Translations under genes and position numbers: made by a program
Shown here: in pieces, positions 6,182 to 14,574 of the stretch
Layout: every line of letters starts with the position of its first letter
How positions within the stretch are numbered: position 1 is the stretch's first letter
Notes under the pieces: model-generated
Told to the model about the DNA's origin: nothing
The model's input: the letters and a program-made list of their open reading frames with translations, nothing else
Databases searched by the model: none
Assembly (NCBI GenBank): GCA_027618995.1
Contig: JAQCGO010000023.1
Span: 1-36,102 of the forward strand
DNA from: Pseudomonadota bacterium
GTDB lineage: Bacteria > Pseudomonadota > Gammaproteobacteria > Steroidobacterales > Woeseiaceae
Direction of reading: 5' to 3'
Length of the DNA: 36,102 nucleotides

Positions 6182-7750
6182 ATGAGCAAAGGTTTCGACA
6201 TTCGATTCGATGCGCTGGTCAGTAGTGACCGTAGCGCGATTTCGGGCGGTCGCAAGGGCATTGAGAAAGAGTCTTTGCGCATTGACGCTCGTGGCTACCT
6301 GGCGCAAACCGGCCACCCGCTTGCTCTCGGGTCTGCGTTAACCAATAGCTTTGTCACGACGGACTTTTCCGAAGCCCTGATGGAATTCATTACCCCGCCA
6401 TTTCATAGCACCTGGGAAGCACAACAATTTCTTTGCGATGTGCACCAGTTTGCATACCAGAACCTGGGCGACGAATTGATGTGGACGGCGAGCATGCCTT
6501 GTCGAGTTCGGCCCGATGCGGAGATACCCCTGGCGCGTTATGGAAACTCAAACGTCGGCCAAATGAAGACTATTTATCGTCGCGGATTGGGCTATCGCTA
6601 CGGCAGGCGGATGCAAACGATCGCCGGAGTGCACTTCAATTATTCGCCACCGCCACATTTCTGGCCGGCCTATCGCAATGCAATCGGTAGCACGCAAAGT
6701 GATGATGATTTTCGATCGGAAAAATACCTGGGGCTGGTGCGCAATTTTCGCCGCTTTGGCTGGCTTGTGCTGTACCTGTTCGGTGCATCACCGGCCATGT
6801 GCAAGTCCTTCGCCGGTAATGCCGCCGCGCAGATGCCGGCGCTGAATGCCGAGACCCTGTATGAGCCCTTCGGTACCTCATTGCGCATGAGTGACCTTGG
6901 CTACAGTAACCAGACTCAGGCGCAATTGAATATCTCGTTGAATAGTCTCAGTGAGTACGTGCGCGATCTGAGCGCCGCTGTGGCAACACGAGAGCCGGCC
7001 TATGAAAAAATCGGCGTCAAAGTCGACGGCGAGTACCGGCAACTGAATGCCAATCTGCTGCAGGTCGAGAACGAGTACTACAGTTCTGTGCGTCCCAAGC
7101 GGGTCGCTAACAGCGGCGAACGACCCACCGCAGCGCCGCGACGTGGCGGTATCGAGTATGTGGAAATCCGCTCGCTCGATATCAATGTCGATGATCCGTC
7201 GGGCATCAATCAGAACACGATGCGTTTCGTCGAGGCGTTCCTGATTTACTGTCTGATCGAGGACAGCCCGCCGCTATGCGGCGAATCGCTCGACGAAACG
7301 CGCATCAACCAGACGCTGACAGCGAAGCATGGTCGAGATCCGGAATTTCGGCTGCAGCGAGATGGCCAACCCATTGCGCTGCGAGATTGGGCCGGTGAGA
7401 TCCTCGACAAGGTCAGCGCAATTGCGGCGGTTTTCGATGCAGAAGAGGGTGGTGACAGCTACGCGCACGCAGGGCGTCTTGCGCAGTCGCTGCTCGACGA
7501 TCCTGATGCAACGCCGTCAGCCCGTCTGCTGGACACGCTGCGAACCGAGAAGTGCAGCTTTTTCGATTTCACGTTGCAGCAGGCCGTAGTTCATCGTGAC
7601 TATTTTGCGGCGATTGCGCCGTTGACAGACCAGCGCCACGCTATGTTTGAACAAGAGGCTCGCGAGTCGATTCGGCGACAAGACGCGATTGAGGCCAGCG
7701 ACAGCCTGAGTCTCGATGAATATCTGGATGAATACTTCAGCTCGAACTAG
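6182..7750 (+). CDS. gshA: Glutamate-cysteine ligase (gamma-glutamylcysteine synthetase)
   Basis: ATP-dependent first enzyme of glutathione synthesis in the cytoplasm, joining glutamate and cysteine. At 522 aa it matches the proteobacterial class I enzyme (about 518 aa in E. coli). Landmarks are RKGIEKESLRID near the N-terminus, TTDFSEALMEFITPP, the YRRGLGYRYGRRMQTIAGVHFNYS region, SLRMSDLGY, and YVEIRSLDINVDDPSGI, which contains active-site residues. The frame is open upstream to 6089, but homology starts at MSKGFDIRF, so I use the ATG at 6182; its own ribosome binding site is weak. The stop shares a CTAG palindrome with the stop of the convergent aminotransferase gene. Confidence 0.95.
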   Translation: MSKGFDIRFDALVSSDRSAISGGRKGIEKESLRIDARGYLAQTGHPLALGSALTNSFVTTDFSEALMEFITPPFHSTWEAQQFLCDVHQFAYQNLGDELMWTASMPCRVRPDAEIPLARYGNSNVGQMKTIYRRGLGYRYGRRMQTIAGVHFNYSPPPHFWPAYRNAIGSTQSDDDFRSEKYLGLVRNFRRFGWLVLYLFGASPAMCKSFAGNAAAQMPALNAETLYEPFGTSLRMSDLGYSNQTQAQLNISLNSLSEYVRDLSAAVATREPAYEKIGVKVDGEYRQLNANLLQVENEYYSSVRPKRVANSGERPTAAPRRGGIEYVEIRSLDINVDDPSGINQNTMRFVEAFLIYCLIEDSPPLCGESLDETRINQTLTAKHGRDPEFRLQRDGQPIALRDWAGEILDKVSAIAAVFDAEEGGDSYAHAGRLAQSLLDDPDATPSARLLDTLRTEKCSFFDFTLQQAVVHRDYFAAIAPLTDQRHAMFEQEARESIRRQDAIEASDSLSLDEYLDEYFSSN

Positions 7751-8649
7751 GAGGGCGGCAACGCTGTGCCGTGTTCGTAAGCGTACTCACGATGCAACTT
7801 CTGCAGACGCCGGGTCATGGCGCCGGACTTGCCGTTACCGATGACGCGTCCGTCTGCCTCCAGAATCGGCGTCAACTCGCCCATTGTGCCGGACGTGAAC
7901 ACTTCGTCTGCACAATAAATTTCCGTGATCGACAGTCTGCACTCAGCCGCGGTGATGCCTTCATCGGCACAGATGTCCAGAACCATCCGCCGTGTGAGCC
8001 CGGGCAGGCAGGCGTCGGCGTAGGGTGTCAGCACTTGCCCATCACGCACGATGAACAGGTTGGTGTCGTTGGTTTCGGCAACGAAGCCGTCGATGTCCAG
8101 CATGATCGCGCTGTCGACGCCGGCCACATTCGCCTCGATCGCGGCCAGAATGTTGTTTAGCAAATTGTTGTGATGAATCTTCGAATCAAGGCACTGCGGC
8201 GTGTTTCTTCGAGTTGATGCCGTGATCACGCGAATGCCGGCGTCGGAATAGACGGGTGGCTTCCACTCCGCCAGCACGATCAGGCAGCAGCCGGACTGGT
8301 TGAAGCGCGGATTCATGCCCGAAGTGATTTTCTCGCCGCGGGTCAGAGTCAGCCGGATGTGCGTTTCATCGCGCATGCCGTTGGCGTCGAGTGTGCTGAA
8401 AATGGCGTCGCAAATTTCTTTACTTGATGGCACCGATGCAAATGCCAGTGCCTTCGCGGAGTTTTGCAGACGCTGCAAATGAGCGTCGAGCGCGGCAATG
8501 CGACCCCGGTAGACCCGCAAGCCTTCCCAGACGGCATCGCCGCCTTGCACCGAGCTGTCGAATACCGACACCCGAGCCTCAGCGCGCGGTACGAGCTTGC
8601 CGTTGACGTGCACCAGGATGTCGCGATTGCGCGGATCAGGAAGATTCAA
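7747..8649 (-). CDS. Class IV aminotransferase (branched-chain/D-amino-acid type)
   Basis: A 300-aa PLP-dependent fold-type IV aminotransferase (family of IlvE, D-amino-acid transaminase and aminodeoxychorismate lyase). Seen: VFDSSVQGGDAVWEGLRVYRG near residues 29-49, the PLP-binding lysine in SKIHHNNLLNN (Lys157), and the cofactor-contacting FVAETNDTNLFIV (Glu192), then FTSGTMGELTPI. The substrate cannot be read from the sequence; generic branched-chain transamination is only one option. It starts 3 bp after a sulfotransferase gene on the same strand, so the two are almost certainly one transcript, suggesting the enzymes act on one pathway. The gene tail overlaps gshA by 4 bp. Confidence 0.88.
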   Translation of the reverse strand: MNLPDPRNRDILVHVNGKLVPRAEARVSVFDSSVQGGDAVWEGLRVYRGRIAALDAHLQRLQNSAKALAFASVPSSKEICDAIFSTLDANGMRDETHIRLTLTRGEKITSGMNPRFNQSGCCLIVLAEWKPPVYSDAGIRVITASTRRNTPQCLDSKIHHNNLLNNILAAIEANVAGVDSAIMLDIDGFVAETNDTNLFIVRDGQVLTPYADACLPGLTRRMVLDICADEGITAAECRLSITEIYCADEVFTSGTMGELTPILEADGRVIGNGKSGAMTRRLQKLHREYAYEHGTALPPS

Positions 8650-8652
8650 GGC

Positions 8653-9390
8653 TCAAGCTCCAGCGCGATGCGCACGCAGAGCGTACGCGAAAAGCTTGTC
8701 ATACCACGGTTTGCACTCAGCCAATAGGGGCTCGAGCTCAGGCGGGAATTCATTTTTCGGCTCATACGCCGCGAATCCCGTGCTGAGGTGTACGGCGTGA
8801 TACCAGTGTGGTGCCCAGATGCCATCCTCGGCCAGCGGCGCCGCCGGCCAATGCAGCATCGCGCTCTGAAATGGCAGGTCTATGAGTTCACACAGCCGCT
8901 GCAGCACGCCTTCGGGGTCGAGCAGGAGTTCACGCGAGTCGAGTATCACAGGCTGCTGACCAGCGGCCACTAGGTCCCCATACAGCTGCCATTGCCTCTG
9001 CAGGCCGGTATCTGTGAGCGTTGCGTGCGGTAATTGCACGACCAGCGACGGCAGTATTTCGCGCGGGTCACGAACAAGAAATACGTTGCGCACGTGATTG
9101 AGAAAATCGACATCAAGCGCGACTAAGTGATGCGCCATGTTTTTCAGGAAGAGACGCGTCGCAGGATGCTTTGCCGCGCGTTCGAGCAATTCGGTGATGA
9201 CCGCATTGCCATCGAGATTCATGCCGGCGATGACGTCGTCCCGACCAGGATGGTCGGCGCCGGAAACCCGCAGGTAATGGCCATACAGCGGCTCATCGAC
9301 AACACGTACCTCGCTGTGTTGCGCGAAGCTGTACATTAGTGCCGTTGACACGTTTCTCGGCCCGGACCAGAGGCAAATCGGCTTTGGCAT
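8653..9390 (-). CDS. PAPS-dependent sulfotransferase-family protein
   Basis: A 245-aa sulfotransferase-fold protein. The 5'-phosphosulfate loop is LWSGPRNVSTALMYSF (residues 7-22), and the 3'-phosphate-binding strand/helix is VFLVRDPREILPSLV (residues 103-117). Such enzymes transfer sulfuryl groups from PAPS to hydroxyl or amine acceptors; the acceptor here is unknown. The frame extends to a GTG at 9438, but homology starts at MPKPICLWSG, so the ATG at 9388-9390 is preferred. The class IV aminotransferase follows after 3 bp, forming a two-gene operon. The 135 bp between this start and the divergent gene at 9526 must hold promoters for both directions. Confidence 0.85.
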   Translation of the reverse strand: MPKPICLWSGPRNVSTALMYSFAQHSEVRVVDEPLYGHYLRVSGADHPGRDDVIAGMNLDGNAVITELLERAAKHPATRLFLKNMAHHLVALDVDFLNHVRNVFLVRDPREILPSLVVQLPHATLTDTGLQRQWQLYGDLVAAGQQPVILDSRELLLDPEGVLQRLCELIDLPFQSAMLHWPAAPLAEDGIWAPHWYHAVHLSTGFAAYEPKNEFPPELEPLLAECKPWYDKLFAYALRAHRAGA

Positions 9391-9525
9391 TGCAATCCGC
9401 ACGTTTGTTGTGCACTCCGTCACAATTTCGGCGTCCACAGTGTGACCATTGAGGCAATTTAACTAAACTTGGCAGGCAACGCCCGAAATTGTAAGCCATT
9501 TGCCCGGGCTTAATGGAACCTAATA

Positions 9526-10101
9526 GTGTTTAGAACATTTATTGCCGGAGTATTGCTTGGTGCCGCAGCTGCCGGAGCGGCGCTGTACTTTATTCCGGTC
9601 GTCAATCAGGCGCGCGAGTTTTCGCTTATTACTGTGATTCGAAACATCGGTAACGAAGAGGTTTTCCACGCCAATATACCTACCGATCGAATCATGATCG
9701 GAGCACCGAGGCAGGCATCGCCACTGCCGGTTGGTCTGGATTGGCCGGGCAACGAATTATTTGCGGATACGCGCGCGGAACTGTTCAAGTTGCGCAATTC
9801 GAAAGACGTGGTCGTCGGCGTAGCGAGCCACATCGCGGCGGGCAACGAAAAGGGAGGCTTGATCGAGTGGGTATTACATTTGCCCGCCCGGGGATCGGTC
9901 TACGTGTTGATGCAGCCCGAAATGCCGCAGGATGGCTTCCGCGTTGGCGCCCTACGTGCCGGTACACAGGAATTCGCTGACCTGAGCGGATCGGTGAGTG
10001 AAACCTGGGTTGCCGACATGAGTGGCGCTGATGATGCGCCGGTAGGACGCATAGAGCTGCGCACGCGGTTGGTATCGAGTGCTGTGGGGCAAACAGAATG
10101 A
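9526..10101 (+). CDS. Membrane-anchored protein of unknown function (first of a pair)
   Basis: A 191-aa protein starting at GTG. Residues 3-25 form one membrane helix (FIAGVLLGAAAAGAALYFIPVV) and act as an uncleaved anchor; the rest, lacking further hydrophobic segments and cysteines, should be periplasmic. It includes a repeated beta-type segment (LIEWVLHLPARGSVYVLMQPE) that the next protein matches as SVWHIYLPERGSLFIEQAE. The two therefore look like diverged tandem duplicates. The stop overlaps the next start by ATGA (10098-10101), so they are translationally coupled. No known family recognised. Confidence 0.75.
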   Translation: MFRTFIAGVLLGAAAAGAALYFIPVVNQAREFSLITVIRNIGNEEVFHANIPTDRIMIGAPRQASPLPVGLDWPGNELFADTRAELFKLRNSKDVVVGVASHIAAGNEKGGLIEWVLHLPARGSVYVLMQPEMPQDGFRVGALRAGTQEFADLSGSVSETWVADMSGADDAPVGRIELRTRLVSSAVGQTE

Positions 10102-10826
10102 AGTATCTCGTCATGTTTGCCGTCGGCATGTTGGTCGGCGCGGCCTGCCTCGCCTTGGTCCTTTATTTCAACCCGTTCGTTTCTTCGAATAATTTGTCGC
10201 CGCTTTCAGTCACGGATAACGAAGTGGTGCACTTGAGTTATTCCGCAGCGGCACGCGACTCGATTGTCTATACCAATGACGGCGAGTCACAGATAACGCC
10301 ACACCCCGCCAAGGTTCTGCAATTGTGGGAACCGACGATCCGCCAGACCTCAGCATTCGTCACACAACTCGTCGACGGCCGCGGTGAGACGGCTGGTTTC
10401 GGCATCAAGTTTTCCTCGGCATCCGATCGCACCAATCTCATCGACGGTGAAATACTGGTCGATAGTGTCTGGCACATCTATTTGCCGGAGCGCGGCAGCC
10501 TGTTTATTGAACAGGCAGAGAATTACTGGGGCTACGTTCGCGACATCGTCGTGCCGGCTTATCGCAGTCCGGGCGACAACTGGCGTGGCAACTGGCTTGG
10601 AAATATTACGCACGGCCCGGGTGCGCTCGGCACCGCCTGGGTTGCCGGTGGCAGCGGCCAATTTGCCAGCATGGACACCGAGGCGGTTGAAGCGCTTTCC
10701 GCGAAAGCCTATTCGGTGGCCGATGGCCCGGTTGGAGTAACCGGCGAGATATCAATCGAGCTGCATTACGGTGAGCGACTCGAGCGGCAATTCAGCGAAG
10801 CTCCACCGACGCCCCAAGATCAATAA
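10098..10826 (+). CDS. Membrane-anchored protein of unknown function (second of a pair)
   Basis: A 242-aa protein with an N-terminal membrane helix (YLVMFAVGMLVGAACLALVLYF, residues 3-24) and a periplasmic domain. The sequence shares a layout with the preceding protein: anchor, about 100 residues, a LPERGS motif in place of LPARGS, then a GTAWVAG segment like ETWVADM, and a final strand region before a charged tail (IELHYGERLE versus IELRTRL). A tandem duplication followed by divergence is the simplest reading. The 3' end overlaps the convergent flavoprotein gene by 35 bp. Function unknown; a paired periplasmic complex is possible. Confidence 0.75.
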   Translation: MKYLVMFAVGMLVGAACLALVLYFNPFVSSNNLSPLSVTDNEVVHLSYSAAARDSIVYTNDGESQITPHPAKVLQLWEPTIRQTSAFVTQLVDGRGETAGFGIKFSSASDRTNLIDGEILVDSVWHIYLPERGSLFIEQAENYWGYVRDIVVPAYRSPGDNWRGNWLGNITHGPGALGTAWVAGGSGQFASMDTEAVEALSAKAYSVADGPVGVTGEISIELHYGERLERQFSEAPPTPQDQ

Positions 10827-11985
10827 CCTCGCGTGCTGCAATTGAAGTCTTCGCCTGCATGAATTCGCGTGGCGCATTGACTGCATCGGCGGCGATCAAT
10901 ACGCCATCCTTCAGGTACAGGCAGGCAAACTTCCGGTCGGCCGGATTGCCACGAACGATCGTCTCATCGTAGCCTGCGGACAAACCCGCAATCTGCAGTT
11001 TCAGGTCGTATTGATCTGACCAGAACCACGGCACCTGAGAATAATGCAGCTCGTCATCGCAAAGATTGCAGGCAGCGGTTTTTGCCTGCTCGAGCGCATT
11101 GTGGACGGACTCGAGGCGCACCTGGCGCCGATAGATGCCGTTCGGATGCATGGTGCAGTCGCCAACGGCATAGATGTCGGCGTCACTCGTCTGGCATTGA
11201 TCATTGACGATGATGCCGTTATCAATCGCGAGCCCGGCCTGCTCCGCCAGTTCGCAATTGGGCAGGATGCCGGCACCGATGATGACAAAGTCGGCCGGGA
11301 GCGTGTCGCCATTGTCAATCTCGACCGCTGTGACGCGCGAGGCGCCGTGAAAAGCCTTGAGCCCGGCCGAAAGCAGAAACCTGACGCCGTGTTTTTCATG
11401 TTGTTGTTGATAAAACGATGAAACTTCTGGCGCCACCACGCGGCTCATGACGCGATCAGCCATTTCGACGACCGTAACGTCCAGGCCCAACTCGCGACAC
11501 ACTGCCGCGACCTCAAGACCGATGTAACCAGCACCGACAATGACCACTTTGCGGCCAGCGGCGATTTCGCGGCGAATGCTGTCCACGTCTGAAATGTCGC
11601 GCAGGTAATGGATCCCGGCCAGCCCGGTATCGGCAATCGGGATGCGCCGTACCCGCGAACCGAGTGCCAGCACGAGTTTGTCATACGCAAACGTCCGGCC
11701 AGCATCGGTGTGCACGGAGCGTTCGTCGCGCGCTATGCGATTGACGCGTGTATTCAGGTGCACCGAGATATTGTCGGCGTCGTAAAAAGCGGCTGGCTTG
11801 AAGTGCAGGCGTTCGGCATCGAGTGCACCGGCGAGATACCGCTTCGACAACGGCGGCCGTTGATAGGGCAGGAACGGCTCGTCGCCGAGCAGCACGATGC
11901 GACCCGCGAATTTCTTTTGCTTCAGCGTGGCAACGACTTGCCCGGCTGCGTGCCCGGCGCCGGCGATTACAATGGTATTAGTCAA
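10792..11985 (-). CDS. NAD(P)H-ferredoxin/rubredoxin reductase-type flavoprotein
   Basis: A 397-aa FAD-dependent pyridine-nucleotide oxidoreductase. The N-terminal FAD Rossmann motif is VIAGAGHAAGQVVATL (residues 6-21), followed by PYQRPPLSKRYL. A central NAD(P)-binding motif VVIVGAGYIGLEVAAV lies near residue 147. The second FAD motif is ADIYAVGDCTMHPN, and a C-terminal reductase domain runs through VPWFWSDQYDLKLQIAG to the end. This is the arrangement of reductases that feed electrons to ferredoxin or rubredoxin partners of oxygenases (AlkT, CamA, BphA4 types). No oxygenase or ferredoxin gene lies beside it, so the partner is unknown. It overlaps the convergent upstream gene by 35 bp. Confidence 0.88.
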   Translation of the reverse strand: MTNTIVIAGAGHAAGQVVATLKQKKFAGRIVLLGDEPFLPYQRPPLSKRYLAGALDAERLHFKPAAFYDADNISVHLNTRVNRIARDERSVHTDAGRTFAYDKLVLALGSRVRRIPIADTGLAGIHYLRDISDVDSIRREIAAGRKVVIVGAGYIGLEVAAVCRELGLDVTVVEMADRVMSRVVAPEVSSFYQQQHEKHGVRFLLSAGLKAFHGASRVTAVEIDNGDTLPADFVIIGAGILPNCELAEQAGLAIDNGIIVNDQCQTSDADIYAVGDCTMHPNGIYRRQVRLESVHNALEQAKTAACNLCDDELHYSQVPWFWSDQYDLKLQIAGLSAGYDETIVRGNPADRKFACLYLKDGVLIAADAVNAPREFMQAKTSIAAREVIDLGASVELR

Positions 11986-12205
11986 CTCTTCGGCTCGTAT
12001 CGCAGCTTTATAGGCACCTTATTTTCCTTAACCGTTGCGGGACTGACCATTGCCGATCGGGACATTTCACAGGCCGCATGATTGCAGCGCTCCCTCGCAC
12101 GGGAATCCTAGCATCGTAACGATCTGTTTGGAGTCAGCGGCACCTGATCCGCCCCATTTTCCAGCCTGCGGGCGGGTTACGGCGCGCTCTTGTAAATACG
12201 TCCAG

Positions 12206-12225
12206 TACTGTATAAAAATACAGAT
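12206..12225. promoter_or_regulatory. LexA (SOS) box with overlapping promoter
   Basis: CTGTATAAAAATACAG at 12208-12223 is a CTG-N10-CAG site with an AT-rich centre, matching the gammaproteobacterial LexA consensus closely. A possible promoter overlaps it: -35 TTGTAA at 12190-12195 and -10 TATAAA at 12211-12216 (15-bp spacer), so bound LexA would block it. It lies 20 bp upstream of a UvrD/Rep-type helicase start. The wider gene-free stretch 11986-12205 shows nothing else I can name. Confidence 0.8.
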
Positions 12226-12245
12226 CTTTGCGCCGGAGGCAGGCT

Positions 12246-14357
12246 GTGCAGGCAGCGGAGCGGCTCGAGAGCTATCTGGATGTACTGAACGCGGAGCAGC
12301 GTCAGGCGGCCGAGTTTGGTGCGCGCGACGCGACCAACCAGTTTCGCGCGGGTCCGCTACTGGTGATTGCCGGGGCCGGGACCGGCAAGACGATGACCCT
12401 CGCACACCGCGTCGCGCACCTGATCGTGGCCGGCGTGAGCCCGGAGCGAATCCTGCTGCTGACGTTTACTCGCCGCGCCGCACAGGAAATGATTCGACGC
12501 GTTGATGCGATCGTGCGGCAGGCGATTGCGACGAACTCCGGTCGCAATGCGATGACCGCATTGCCTGCCGGAGTGTTGCCCTGGTCGGGGACATTTCACG
12601 CCGTCGCCAATCGAATGTTACGACGCTATGCCAATAATCTCGGTCTTGATCCGGGATTCTCGATTCTGGATCGAGGCGACGCGGCCGATATCATCGACGT
12701 GACGCGGCACGATCTGGGCCTGTCAAAAAAGTCGCGGCGGTTCCCGAAGAAAGACATCTGTCTCGCCATTTATTCGCGCTGTGTGAATGCGCAACAAGCC
12801 TTGCCCGACGTGCTGCAGGAAAATTATCCGTGGTGTGCGGACTGGGAAGCCGAATTGCGCGAACTGTTTCGCGCGTATGTTGCTCGCAAGCAGCATAGCC
12901 AGGCGCTCGACTACGATGACTTGTTGTTGTACTGGAGCCATCTGCTGGCAGAACAGGAATTCGCCACTGAGATTGGATCATGGTTCGACCATGTACTGGT
13001 TGATGAGTATCAGGACACGAATCTTGTACAGGCCGGGATACTGCGCGCGCTGAAACCAGAAGGCGATGGAGTAACGGTAGTTGGTGATGATGCGCAGTCA
13101 ATCTACTCATTTCGAGCGGCCGAAGTAGAAAACATTCTCGGCTTTCCCGAACAGTACGAACCCAACGCACGCGTCATCTCTTTGCGGCAAAATTATCGCT
13201 CTACGCAGGCGATCCTCGATACAGCCAACCTGCTGATTGCCGAGAGTGAGCGGCAATATCAGAAGAACCTGTTTTCAACCCGCAAGGATGGCGCGAAGCC
13301 CCAGTACGTGACGGTTGAAGACAGTTACGCCAAGGCTGAGTACGTAGTTGAGTCGATACTGGACAATCGCGAAATGGGCATGCGCCTCATGGACCAGGCT
13401 GTCCTGTTTCGGGGATCACATCACAGTGACCGGCTCGAGCTCGAACTGGTACGGCGCAATATTCCCTACGTGAAATATGGTGGCCTGAAGTTTCTCGAGG
13501 CCGGCCACGTCAAGGACGTCCTGTCGCTGCTTAAGTGGGCGGAAAACCCGAAGAACGAGATTGCCGCATTTCGGGTTCTCAAGCTGCTGCCCGGAATGGG
13601 TCCGTCGACGGCGGCGCGATGCTTCGAGCACCTGGCTGTCGGGCATTATCAGTTTTCGTCATTACGCGAGTTTCGCCCACCCGCGGCAACGCTCGTCGAC
13701 TGGGCAGCGTTTTGTACGTTGCTGCAGACCTTGTCCGCCGAACCTGCCGCCAATGAGGCCTGGCAGTCGCAGTTGGGCCAGGTGCGGCGCTGGTATCAGC
13801 CGCACCTTGAGAGAATTTATGACGGGCTTGAAACGCGTGAAGCCGACCTCGAACAGCTGGAACAGATTTCGGGGCGCTACCCGACGCGCGAGCGATTTCT
13901 CACCGAACTGACTCTGGATCCGCCGAGTGCAGCCGGCGATCTGGCCGGCGACCCGTTGCTTGACGAAGACTACCTGGTTCTATCAACCGTACATTCGGCC
14001 AAGGGGCAGGAGTGGGACGCGGTGTACTTGCTGAATGTTTCGGATGGCAATTTTCCGTCGGAGTTTGCTACCGGCAAACCGCACATGATCGAAGAGGAGC
14101 GTCGGCTCCTGTATGTCGCCATGACACGCGCGAAGCAGGCCTTGTCGCTTATCGCACCACTCAAATACCATGTCACGCAACAACGCAAGGATGGCGACAA
14201 GCACGTCTATGGCGCGCGTAGCCGCTTCCTGACAGATCGGTTGTTGGCGAGCATGCAGCGTAGCTACCGAGGTCGTGCTGAAAATACGTCTGGCCGACAG
14301 GGGCCGCGCAGTGACAAACGCGTCGATGTCGCTGCCCGGATGCGTGAAATGTGGTGA
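12246..14357 (+). CDS. UvrD/Rep-family superfamily 1 DNA helicase
   Basis: A 703-aa ATP-dependent 3'-5' DNA helicase. Motifs in order: Q-motif LNAEQRQAA, Walker A AGAGTGKT (42-49), motif Ia LTFTRRAAQEM, motif II VDEYQDTN (252-259), motif III VVGDDAQSIYSFRAA, motif IV LRQNYRST, motif V STVHSAKGQEWDAVYLLNVSDGNFPSE (near 580), motif VI EEERRLLYVAMTRAKQAL (near 620). I place the start at GTG 12246 because GGAGG (12234-12238) sits 7 nt upstream; the frame itself opens at TTG 12228. The overlapping LexA box implies DNA-damage induction, as for E. coli uvrD. Compared with UvrD (720 aa) the sequence is divergent, so I give no symbol. A stem-loop follows the stop. Confidence 0.93.
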   Translation: MQAAERLESYLDVLNAEQRQAAEFGARDATNQFRAGPLLVIAGAGTGKTMTLAHRVAHLIVAGVSPERILLLTFTRRAAQEMIRRVDAIVRQAIATNSGRNAMTALPAGVLPWSGTFHAVANRMLRRYANNLGLDPGFSILDRGDAADIIDVTRHDLGLSKKSRRFPKKDICLAIYSRCVNAQQALPDVLQENYPWCADWEAELRELFRAYVARKQHSQALDYDDLLLYWSHLLAEQEFATEIGSWFDHVLVDEYQDTNLVQAGILRALKPEGDGVTVVGDDAQSIYSFRAAEVENILGFPEQYEPNARVISLRQNYRSTQAILDTANLLIAESERQYQKNLFSTRKDGAKPQYVTVEDSYAKAEYVVESILDNREMGMRLMDQAVLFRGSHHSDRLELELVRRNIPYVKYGGLKFLEAGHVKDVLSLLKWAENPKNEIAAFRVLKLLPGMGPSTAARCFEHLAVGHYQFSSLREFRPPAATLVDWAAFCTLLQTLSAEPAANEAWQSQLGQVRRWYQPHLERIYDGLETREADLEQLEQISGRYPTRERFLTELTLDPPSAAGDLAGDPLLDEDYLVLSTVHSAKGQEWDAVYLLNVSDGNFPSEFATGKPHMIEEERRLLYVAMTRAKQALSLIAPLKYHVTQQRKDGDKHVYGARSRFLTDRLLASMQRSYRGRAENTSGRQGPRSDKRVDVAARMREMW

Positions 14358-14358
14358 C

Positions 14359-14388
14359 AAAAAAAGGCGGTGGCCAAAGGCCACCGCC
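14359..14388 (-). terminator. Strong stem-loop, terminator-like on the minus strand
   Basis: A perfect 10-bp stem GGCGGTGGCC / GGCCACCGCC (14366-14375, 14379-14388) with a 3-nt loop. On the minus strand it is followed by seven U residues, an ideal intrinsic terminator. On the plus strand it is followed by AGTCAC with no U tract, so it is a poor terminator for the helicase gene it follows. The gene-free stretch 14389-14574 holds no supported ORF on either strand. Confidence 0.7.
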
Positions 14389-14574
14389 AGTCACAACGAA
14401 ACAAACACAATAAGGGAATTTAGGTCTGTTTACGTCTTGTTCGTAGTGTTTGATGCATCGCAAACGCAATTGGTTGCAATTTTCCCCGTATCAATTTGGA
14501 ATAATGGCCTGCGCTTATGAAGAAAATTGAGTTTCGAATGCAACTACATGCGCGACGGCGGTGGAGATGGACAG

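Noticed and set aside
14420..14458. 12-codon minus-strand ORF upstream of the 14359 terminator
   Set aside because: No ribosome binding site, very short and basic; insufficient to call a peptide.
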